DNA of 64,000 nt from Mercurialis annua (taxonomy: Eukaryota; Streptophyta; Magnoliopsida; Malpighiales; Euphorbiaceae), in assembly GCF_937616625.2 (NCBI RefSeq), contig NC_065576.1, positions 2,172,501-2,236,500 of the forward strand, written 5' to 3'. A program made the position numbers and the translations under genes. The notes under the pieces were generated by a model. The model was not told the DNA's origin and did not search any database. It worked only from the letters and a program-made list of their open reading frames with translations. This document shows, in pieces, positions 13,401-25,400 of this stretch; positions within the stretch are counted from its first letter, which is position 1, and every line of letters starts with the position of its first letter.

Positions 13401-16400
13401 CCAGTTTACTATTACACAGCAACACTATGAAAAAGGAGATTTAGTTTAACTAATCTGATACATAGGCAGGAAAAGAGGCACAAAATACCTGTACACCAAG
13501 AGAGCAATATATACAAAGGACACAAAATATTGTGCCCAGATATGGCATCAGGCTTGGTATGAGGGTTAAGAAAGTGGCAACAAAAGCTCGATAACTTTTG
13601 ACATGCATCAACAACCTTATTAATCTTAGCATTCTTGCCAAGAGGAGGTAACGAATCCTGTAAAGAAGAAAGAAGAATTGAAGATTCATGACAAAAGTAT
13701 TCGTAGTTACATCTAATTAAACCTAAGGTTATAATTAGAGAACTATTGTTGATGGGATTCAGATGACAAAAGAATGTCAATGAGAAATGTTTAAATTTAA
13801 AATCACCTTTCATTTGATGTGAACAATGATCAAGCATACGACCTTATTATAACAAAATAAATGAGCAGATGACGAACAAAATGTTAAATTCGCTTGATGA
13901 CAAAGCAAAGTTATCCGACTTTCCACAATATGGACTAATTCTGTTGGCGTTAGCAACTAGGCCACTAGATCACATCAGCAGATATAATAGCAAGCAAAAT
14001 CAATTTCAAACAAAATATAGCCCCATGACTAGCTTATAATTGTTCCATTAAGCTTGCAAAGAATGATCCAATAACTGGTTTCAAATTCAAGATCCTTAAT
14101 AAAAGCTGGTTAATTCCATGATAATTTAAAGATGAATTCACACCAGGTTAACATGTAAATCTATTATGTGTTCGGGCGCAACAGATATTCCATGGAGAGA
14201 CATTATGCAATTCAACAAATTTATGCTTTCCCGTACACTTTCAGAGATCTTCTTCACAGTATCATATTACATTGTCTAGTTGATAAAATTCAATCCTTGG
14301 ATAGTGCAGGCCAATCAGGGATATACCCTTAAAACCTAAGTACTTGGCCACTGATGTCAGAAGGTTTCGATAAGAATTTCCTTCATTGCATAATCAGTTT
14401 GTTCAATACTATTCAGGTAAGTAAAACACAACAAAGTCACCCTAACATTCTTACTCATTCTGTCATTCATCAAATTCCCAAATTAAAAATTCCATGAAAC
14501 ATTGGTCGAAAAGAAGTAGTAAAGAGGAATAAAGAGTATACGTATAAAATTAGATATACATCTTAGAAAGTGATAGAAGAGTAAGACTATACCATTCTCC
14601 ATTTGAAAGAAAAGTCAGATCAGTTGGAGATGCAAATGTTATAGTTTCTCCAATAACTGCAAACATGGAATCAGACTGACGTTAAGGTTCCCCTAGATTA
14701 TCATTGGTGGTCATAATTTTACAAAGAATAAAGGATCATTTTACCTCTTAACTTGGCTTAAAATATCAAAAAAGTCATCATAGCAATCAAGATCATCTAT
14801 TTATCATCACTATCACTACCATCGAGAGCATAACGATAAAAAAAAGAACCAAAGTATTTAACCCAAAGAAAAGTTACAAATGAAAACAAAATCCATCTAA
14901 ACCAAAAAAAGTAGCAAACAGACGACATTCTATATAATGGGTAGCTTTATTAGTGTTGGCTTAGAAAAAGATGAAAGTTCATCATGAACAATAATTTCTT
15001 CAAACTCATGACCAAAATATAAAGATAGAAAAAAGCAAATTAAAAAGTATACTAATGAAATTAAATACTCATATATCATAATAAAACATAAAGATAGGCG
15101 ATTTTTGACAAAAATAATACTCCCTCCGTCCCACAAAGATAGGCCACCTTTCTATTTTTTGCGTCCCAAATTATAGGCCACCTTCTAAATTTGGTAAGCA
15201 ACTTAAAAACTCAAAGTCTTATATACCCCTAATAAATATGCCTAGTTATCCTCAAATGAATTAATGACTTCATGTTCCAATACAAAACTCACCAATAAAC
15301 AAATTAATCATTAATTATTATTTATATATCTAAATATTATAAAAGGATAAAATTGAAAAGTTCAATAAAAAAACCTAATTTTAACAAATTTAACTATATT
15401 TTTCTTAAATCTTGTGTTTGTCTAAATGGCCTATCTTTGTGGGACGGAGGGAGTAAAAAAATAAAATAGATCTAATCATCAGAAAAGAAGCAGGGAATAA
15501 TTGTTATCGCAACGGTAAAAAAAACAAAGATTTGTTTTTAAAAAAATAAATTGAATGCTTGTTTTCTTATTAATTTAAGGAAAAAGCATAATGATAACAA
15601 AATTTGAATTAGATGGAGATAAAACCAGATGCTTACATTTTTTCTTTTAAACGCATATAAGATAAAGTTAAGGAAAAATATTTGGAAAAGTTGAAGAAGA
15701 CGGCCATGGGCAATGGCAGCAGTAATAAGAGCTATGTAGTTGTGTTTTTGGCCATTTGACTTTTAATCAAAGATAGAGTTCTGTTTTAAAAATTAGGGAA
15801 ATTCTATAACTACTTGTTTTTAATGTACTTTGTTCATTTTATCATTAGATAGAAAGTGATAATTATTCATCCAAGGGTGACAAGTGAACAAAGTAGTGTT
15901 TACTTTGTAAAAAACAAAGTAAACATAGAAAGACCCTAAAAATTGTTGTGCACAAAAACTTAAATTGTTGTGCACAAAAACTTAAATTGTTATGCACAAA
16001 AACTTAAAACTGTCCTTCACTCGAGTGTGATGTTTAAATAACAGCGAAGGGGTTTAAATGGCCTAAAATATACTGGGGCTTCTATGTTTTTACTATTTTA
16101 GCTGAAAAAGACGGTTTTAATCCTCTGTGCCAAGTTGAGGGGTACGTTGATCCTTTGTTCACTTTACAGAAAATAATAAAGAATGTAAAATGATTGCAGC
16201 TGACACTTTTTTGTGCAACCATCACAAAAATACAAAGGAATAACAGAAGGAAACGAATAACAAGGGAAAACATGTGTATATTCTAATTATTGCATTAACT
16301 AGGAAAACCAATTAACTTTTGAGAAATATTATACAAAGAAATTACCTATTACCCAAGTGATCACAAAATCAAAGCGGTTTTGGCCATCCCTCCAATAGTT

Positions 16401-19400
16401 CTCAAATCCAAAAGCATATACTTTGAGTGCCATTTCCAGAACATATAGCCACCCTGATGGACAACAGACAGCAACGAACCCAAACCCATGAGCATTTTAG
16501 AATCGTATAACATGAACAATTACAGAACACCAAGATAGAAATAAATAAAAGAAATTTGAAATTTGGAAATACTAAGAAGTTATCGCCGGATACAATCAAC
16601 TTCCACTTCATATTTCTGTTATAATCATGACTGAAATGCATAACTAATTTGAATAAATAATGAAAAGCTGGTTTATTACTATCTCATCCTCAGCTTGACT
16701 AATTCATGGACTGCCCATGGTTAGCAATCCAATCATTGCTACCAGCTTGCGGTTTACGAAACCCTTAGAGGAGTGGTTCCAGGTACCTCAGGTTCCACTT
16801 TTGGTTCCAATTCGGGTTACATTACAGTTCTTAACTAAGTTCCAATGATAATTTTTTTTTCTTTTAAGATTTTTTTAAGTTGAATCACAATGTCCTACTA
16901 CTACAAATCCGTGTTCATTCATAGCACTGAATATCATGGTATCAGCATATCTCATTAAATTCTCATGATCTAACTTAATAACAAGATGCTAGATGAATTC
17001 ATTATCATATATAATTTAATTGCTATTGTTTCAATATCACAAAAGGAAAAAAATAAAGGGTTCAAACTTAAAATAATGTTGGTAACTACTTGCTGCTAAT
17101 TCAAACACATTTTTTCATAAAAATCTTTTTGCAAATCTCGGCTGAGAACTGCCGTGGTGCAGTTTCTGCACAATTCAAAGCCAAAACATGAGCAGGTTCA
17201 AAGCATGACATTTAGTATAGCATCATGTAAACAATATACTCTACTGACAGAGATGAAAATATAATAGAACAATAACAATTTAGCAAGGGCCTTACCAAAG
17301 ACAAATTCTACATTTTGCCACACTTTTTGACCAGAATTATTTTCAATATCAAGCTGCAAATGCACAGAAATGATAAGCTTAGCAAAACTGAATCAGCAAT
17401 TAGATGTTCACAGTTATAAAAGTAACTAACACTGTTCTATGTTTCAATTTATTGGTTATGCGAGCAGGACAACTCTCTCTGTTAGCATATGGATGGTAAA
17501 GTCTACCAGTATGCCAATCATTAGGAAAAAAGATTGTTCAAACATTGCTCTGTTAAGCTATTTCCATACCGTTGTTTCAACTATAACAGCAGTCAAATTG
17601 ACAAGAAGAATGAAGGATACTATGTAGCCAAATCTGGGGCTCTTCACGAAGGCTTTCAATTTTTGAGAGAATGGAGAACGATATATTGATGGAAAACACT
17701 CAAGGCAAGATGGCTGCAATCGGAAACCACAATGTCAAAGATGCAATTGAAAAGAGGACACTTTACAATTCTGAAGGTTTCTTCAAATTTAGGTTCAGGG
17801 TAACTTACAACATCCTCCTTCTCAAATCTTAGGGCAATTGCATTACATAGGTCAGAAAATTCATCCAAATCAATCTGCAAAGCTATATAAGTCAGAAAAA
17901 GAGGAATACAAGCAACCAAAACATGATAACAGATATATCTTTCTCATGAATAGCAGTTCACACCGTCGACCTCTAATAATTAATATACATGGTGGATTAA
18001 AAATTTATTAATTACAGTATTATAATTATTAATTAATTGAATATTACATAAGACGTGATATTGAAGTTGGTTCCTTGAAATTTTATTAATTATTAGAATT
18101 ATTAATTTATTGAATATCAATTATTAGAGGGTCAACTATAGTGCGCAAGCCAAAACATATATGAAGTTTTGGAACATGTCTTTTTATAAGTGGTGATGAA
18201 GCGTTGCTCGTAGTTCACAAGAAATAATTTAAACTAATAGGATGTACACTACAAGCATGCACACTTCACTCACATCCATCAGCATGCCTGCATACCGTAG
18301 TCAGTCTTCAAAACTATCTCCTGTACCGAATTAGTTATTCAATTCACTACATACTACCCCTCCCAGCGATTTTACATCCTATAACTTCTAGTGCTACTTA
18401 CATATTGCAGATGATAGATTACTTCATCACTGGCATTATGAATACATTTAATCAGTGTTAAAGTGGGAAATCCCACATTGGTTGTGTGTGTGAGTGGACA
18501 TGTGTTTATATATTGGTTGGGCACCTCCACTTAATACCAATTGGTTTTGTTAGATTCCATCTTAAAACCAATTGGTATTAAGTGGAGGTGCCCAACTAAT
18601 ATATAAACACAAGTCCATTCACACACACAACCAATGTGGGATTTCCCACTTTAACACTCCCCCTCACGCGTAGCGTGTACGGGCCGAGCAACAAAGTCCC
18701 CCCTCACGCACATCTTACGTGGGCCGGGCCAAACTCAAATTGTGTGAATGGACAAAGCTTTGATACCATGTTAGATTCCATCTTAAAACCAATTGGTATT
18801 AAGTGGAGGTGCCCAACCAATATATAAACACAAGTCCATTCACACACACAACCAATGTGGGATTTCCCACTTTAACACTCCCCCTCACGCGTAGCGTGTA
18901 CGGGCCGAGCAACAAAGTCCCCCCTCACGCACATCTTACGTGGGCCGGGCCAAACTCAAATTGTGTGAATGGACAAGGCTTTGATACCATGTTAGATTCC
19001 ATCTTAAAACCAATTGGTATTAAGTGGAGGTGCCCAACTAATATATAAACACAAGTCCATTCACACACACAACCAATGTGGGATTTCCCACTTTAACAAG
19101 TTTTAAGATGGAATCTAACATGGTATCAGGGCCTTGTCCATTCACACAATTTGAGTTTGGCCCGGCCCACGTGAGATTTACGTGAGGGGGGACTTTGTTG
19201 CTTGGCCTGTACACGCTACGCGTGAGGGGGAGTGTTAAAGTGGGAAATCCCACATTGGTTGTGTGTGTGAGTGGACATGTGTTTATATATTGGTTGGACA
19301 CCTCCACTTAATACCAATTGGTTTTAAGATGGAATCTAACAGTCAGAATGATGTCATATAAAAGATTGTAGTTTTTCAAACAGGAAATGAAAGGTAAGAA

Positions 19401-22400
19401 CCTACCCTAAAATCACGTATATCATCCAGCTCATTAAATATTAATTCAAATTCTTCCATGGATATTTTTGGCAGAGTCCTACACAGAACACATTTAAGAT
19501 CAGTTTCTACTTTTAATGCACATAATTACCAGTATTAAAAGAATAAAATATGATAAACAAACCATTGATTACATAAAAGCCTTCGATATCACATAGAAAC
19601 CTGCCAACCAAATATCCTAGTCTATTCATAATTACTAATGCACATTAGGCAACAGTGTTAGGTGATGAGTCTATCTTACCAGGATTGACCAACTCTTTAT
19701 TTCATTTCACAAATTATTCAAGAAAAATTATACAAGAAACTGTCTAATGCTTTTGGTATTTAGCTTTAAGATTCCTCCAGTTAACATGTGTTCTCTCATC
19801 CATCCTTGGGCATTGTGTAGGACAGGCTAGAGTTCTTAACATATCCTACAAAACCTAGGTAAGGATATTGAGGCATGCTTTAGAAGTGCATTGCAGATAG
19901 AGCAATACCTATATCTGTTTAATTCTTCAAACAAACGAACACATTGATCCTTATTAAGATATCCAACATCCTGCAATACAAAAAGTTCATTTCCATTAGC
20001 AAACATGCAACAACCAATAAACCAAGTATAGTAAGAGTCATAGTAAAGGAAAACCTCGACCATGCTTCAGATATTCAAAAATTAAAACTGGTACGAAAAT
20101 TCAAAAAAGTAAAACTGATACCAGCAAAGTATAGGAAACCATTTCCTTGTGAATGGAGAAAAGAAAATAGGTATATGATAGTGCTGGAATATAACACAGT
20201 ATCATGCACACTGAACCCACATTAACACTGTCTAGAAAATGAAACTATGACCGTGCTGGAATATGTCACAGTATCATGCACACTAAATTATACATAAACA
20301 CTGTCTAGAAGATCTATGCATTTGCATCAGATTTGATAATACATCTAGCTGATTACTAGACACATGAATCAGAGTTTTGTACTATGTTCACACACCGTTG
20401 TAGAAATCCAGGACAGCAAAACAAAAAGAAAGAAAAGAAAAGAACAAAATGGAATCTTTTCATCAAAATGTTTGCCATTCAAATCAGTAGAGATAGAAAC
20501 ACTACAAGCAATCATTGTAATTCAAAATTGACTAAGGTATCCTATCTATTAGAAGCTTGGTAAATCTTCACAATAAAAGCTTTTTTGTCTGGCATCTTCT
20601 AAAAGCTAACTTGTTGTCTCTTGGTTCCAGTCACAAGAGTATAACATAATGATTTTGAGACTTGAGTCCTATTTCATGAGATGAAATTCATCTTGGAGCC
20701 AAGAAAAGGTTCTTCTCTATTTGTTCACACCATCACTGTGTGCAGTGCCTTAATAATTAGGGTTAATTACATATAAAATCACCACCTTTACACGGATTTT
20801 CAAATATAACACGACCTTTAAAACGTGTCAATTTAGGGCATCACCTTTCATTTCTTTTCAAAAACAACATGGGCACGTTTTTTGATAAAATTTTGCTGAT
20901 TTGGACAGCCGATGAGAGTGCCACGTCAGCAAAAATGCCACTAAAAATGTGCCCGTGTTATTTTTGAAAAGAAATGAAAGGTGGTGCCCTGAATTGCCAC
21001 GTTTTAAAGGTCGTGTTATTTTTGCAATTTTGTGTAAAGGTGGTGATTTTATATGTAATTAACCCTAATAATTATGTATGAGCAGCTGCATTTCTGCTGA
21101 ACATCTAAAAGGGACCAAGGGGATAATATTCATTTCTGAAGCACTTTTAGGATTTTATGCTGATAGTTAAGTGTTATTTAAATGTTGATAATCACAGACT
21201 TATTTATTTTACTACTAATGAGCACAGTTAAGCATAGAGATGAAGGCTACGCAATATGCATGTCTGGATGCATATCAAATAACACTACACTTGCCTATTT
21301 ATTGATGTAACAAAGTGATGCTATACTTACATGCTTATCAATGAGGTTGAAGGCTTTCACCAACATTCTTTTCCTTATGCTGTCTGCCTCAGAAACTTGT
21401 TTTACAAGCTAAAATAAAACGAAGACAATCATTGAACACAAAAATAATCTTATAAGAATTAGTAGTGTCTTAGTGAGGTAAAGATACATTAAAGAAAACA
21501 TCATCAAAGTTCAAAATAGATGAAGACCACATGCATAATAGTTAATTTCGTGCCAATCAATTACACTTCCAGCTATACCTGGCCTTTGAAGCTGTCATAT
21601 ACAACAGCAAGAATCAAGTTGGTGACAAAATATACGCCGAGTAGCACATAGAGGACAAAAAATAGAGAATACCACCGCGAAGCCCTGAGAGAGGAAATGA
21701 GAAGATAAACAATGCAATCCAGTTTTTGAAATACATTTTTAGTAATTCACAAGGCATTGGTCAACAGATAGAATCAAAATGATCACAGCATGGTTTCCAC
21801 TACATAAACAAATTGTTGGACATAATTACAAATCTATTGTTGATGTCTCACCTAAAGTTTGAACTTTTAGATGAATTGATAATTTAACATGATATCTGAA
21901 CCTATATGATTGATTGATATTACATCCTTAGGTATTGTTTGCATCTGGCATTTGTTAACATATAGAATCAAAATGATCACAATATGGTTTCTACCACATC
22001 AAAATTTTGTTGGAGATGATTACAAAACTTTTGTTGAAGTCCCGCTTTACAATCTGAACTTTTAGATGTATTAGTTATTTGACATGGTATAGGATCCTGT
22101 ATGATTGATTGAGAGATCTATAGTTCAATCCGTAGCAACTCACATTTGATTAATGGCCTAATGGTAAAAAAAATCCAAACCTTTACGATTTGTTGCAATT
22201 ATATCCAAACCTTTTAATTTTTGCAATAATATCCAAATTGCATTTTTGTTGTTGCAATAATATCCAAATTGCATTTTTTGTAGCAATAATAGTCAAATTG
22301 ATGGCTAAACTTATTGTTTTCAATTAAGATATTAGGCTATTATTATGTTTTGATGTATAATAATATAGTAAAAGTCCCAAAAATTGACAAAAAACTCAAA

Positions 22401-25400
22401 AAAATTCATATAAAAAGTGCAATTTGGATATTATTGCAACAAAATAATGCAATTTGGATATTATTGCAACAAATTAATGCAATTTGGATATTATTGCAAA
22501 AATTAAAAGGTTTGGATATAATTGCAACAAGTCGTAAAGGTTTGGGAATTTTTTGCCATTAAGCCTTGATTAATTAAATATGTATGGTAATATAGTCATA
22601 TTCACTCCTCAAGTCCGATGGACATTCTCGTGCAGGGGTACAATAGAGATTGTAATAAAATCATACTTTTGATACCCCTACTTTTAGGTGAATTGGTTAT
22701 TTAACACAACCAAACAGGACAAGAATCTATACTTCCAGTTGTTTTAAAAGGCTATTATTCAAAACATTCAATTTGATGGCACCTCCAAAACCAAATTGTC
22801 CTATAATTATGCAAAATAAGGTCATAATTTACGAACTAATCAATTGCTTTACATAAATCCTCATGTTTCCTACTGGTTGTACTTTTTTTAAGATGTTTTA
22901 CTAAACCTATCTCTTCTGTATTAACACACGCAATTAACATCCTCATCCTTCATAACCTGTTTACCTAAGGCACAAGTAATTTGATTTGAGAAGATTTAAA
23001 ACAACTATAATAGAAGAAAAAAATTGCAAGCTTACTTGTATGCTGGTATCCATACATCTGGATTGTTGGATGTCGTGAATAAAACAAACATCTGGTACAA
23101 TGTAATACCATATGAGGTAAAAACTAGTTTCCCCTGTTGTGTATCTTCAAACATCACATAGGCTAGCCAACTTGAAAACAGAAGAAACAATAGCCAGAGT
23201 GCCTGCAATTTCAGGAATAAGATTGCAATAAGCGATAAAAGAAATTCAAAACTTCACAATCTGTACTTAGAGAATATCACAATTAAATAACGCTGCACAG
23301 AACTGTAAGCAAGATCTACAGCAATATGAATGTTGTTTAAAGGCAGCTTAGAATGCGATAATTACGAACTGAAATGAATAAGAGTAGCACAAATCTGGCA
23401 AGTATAATGACAAAGAGAAGATGACAGGGTAGTGAACAAACCAAGACATTTAAATATGTTCCAAGCATTCCAGCCAGAATGACTATCCCCTTCTGCAAAT
23501 CCCTAAGATCATTAAACCGATATACACGTTAGATAAAGAAGCTTAAGTTGTTTGACAACCCAAAGGTGCAAGTAATGACCTCTGCACAAATAGCATAAAG
23601 ACAAAGTTTAAGTCGATGAACACCTTAACCAAGAGATGTAAAACATAAAATGCTATGGAGGTAAGATGAATTTTTCGCAAAATTAAAGAAAAACAGATAT
23701 TATGAGCGGAGGGAGATGGAGTCCATAAGTTCAAGCTAGCCTACAGTTTAATTGTTGGATTTTAATTTGTGAGTACAAGTTGATGCATGATACACTAGAA
23801 ATAGCATAAATGGGTAAGTTTGACCGCATAAATTTATTATCATGTAATACCTGATGTACAAGATAAAAAGGAAAACTCTGATATACGGAGCAATCCTGGC
23901 AGGAAGGTACTCAACCGCAACAGGAGACAAGTAGAGAGTATAAACCAGTAAATCAGCAATCAAAATTGACAAGCAAATGACCTGAAACTCCAAATGGCCA
24001 CCAAAAATAAGCAGAATAAGACAAAAATAGAAAGCTCTTATCATAATGAATCTATAGTCAAGTACCTTCAACAGATTCAAAGGATTTTTCCAAAATAAAC
24101 GAGACCCCTCATATGAAATTGGAAAGAAGATATGAGCTATGAGTATAACAAGAGTAATTCCCTGCAAACAAAAACAGAATTCGTGTAACTCAAAGAGAAC
24201 TATATCTGACGAGGACTCATCAACATTACTGAATGATAATGCTAAAGTGCTCAGCAACTTCTTCCGCACATGATACTATACTATGCATTGTAATGAATGT
24301 TTTGCGGCACTAAATGTTATCTAGCCCATGCATTCAACGCCTCTTTGAAACCAGGATATCTGAGAAATTTTCAGCATAAAATCATAATCTCAGGTGCTAA
24401 TCAGTTCTCCCAATTATTAGGATTATTTCAAGAAACTTCCAATACCGTTATTGCATACAATATTCTATATAAACCTAAATTTCATGGGATGATACAAACT
24501 CCAAGGTTGACATTTGAAATATCTAACCAACTAATACTCGTAACACATGTTGAAAATGACTTCAAAGCTCATCCAGCTCAGTACCAATTTTTAAAAAGAA
24601 AACTCCCATCCTTCCTTTCAAATTGGTAAATGTTATTGTGACTTCAGTGAAAGCATAATATAAAATCTTGAAAGTTCTTCTCGAAAGAGATTAGATGAAA
24701 ATGGCACAAAATACTATAAGTAAACAAGAATATCGACTATCACAGAACCCCATTGTTCTTTTTTGTTTTTCCCAGCTCTATTGCCACAAACAAATCATTC
24801 CCATCACTACTGCCAGTATGTTTCCAACTCAGTATTTGATTTCTATTTGCTTTACATTTGTATGTTAAATGCACTTGCAGGCTTATGAAAAGATTCAACT
24901 ACGACAGTCCTAGGAGAACACATATCTTGATAAATTAAAATCAACCACCTCAAATTCATCTAATGGAAAATGCTATATCAGGCTACATCATTTTAGCTGA
25001 TCAAACCTAAGAAAATTATTAAAAATACCTAACCAAAAACATTAAAAAACATATATCACAATAAATTTCAGTTTTAAAACTAATAAGACTTGATATATAT
25101 ATATATAATATACCTCATAGATGAGAGACTCTGCTGCTGTTAAATAAGGCAACTGTCCAAGAAAATAATATTCCCTATCTGTGCAAGAATGTACAGTATT
25201 TTTACTAGAACACCATAACGGTTTCTGCAACAACAACAAAATCGCCAAATAATTAATTAGCGTTCTTGTTTTGCCTAAGAATAAATAAAATAGCTAAAAA
25301 CATATGGAATCAACAGCTAACCTCCAAGAAATTAAGGATAATAATAGCAAAGTAATTAAGAGTCCAAAGAATATCAAACTGAATATAGACGAAATAGAAT

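Larger units (their letters stand above)
18456..19341 (+). mobile_element. TRIM retrotransposon (outer copy), split by a second insertion
   Basis: Terminal-repeat retrotransposon in miniature with no coding capacity. The 5' LTR is 18456-18547 plus 19104-19120 (92+17=109 bp), followed by a primer-binding site TGGTATCAGGGCC (19121-19133, resembling the complement of the tRNA-iMet 3' end), a 112-bp internal region, a polypurine tract GAGGGGGAG (19224-19232) and an intact 109-bp 3' LTR (19233-19341). The LTR begins TGTTAAAG and ends TCTAACA. Flanks ATCAG/GTCAG form a 5-bp target duplication with one mismatch. It sits in the TPC1 intron between exons 11 and 12, antisense to that gene. Confidence 0.9.

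Noticed and set aside
18636..19307. Three nearly identical open frames with [18 protein letters not shown]
   Set aside because: They read through TRIM LTR and internal sequence, which is non-coding; repetition reflects the tandem array.
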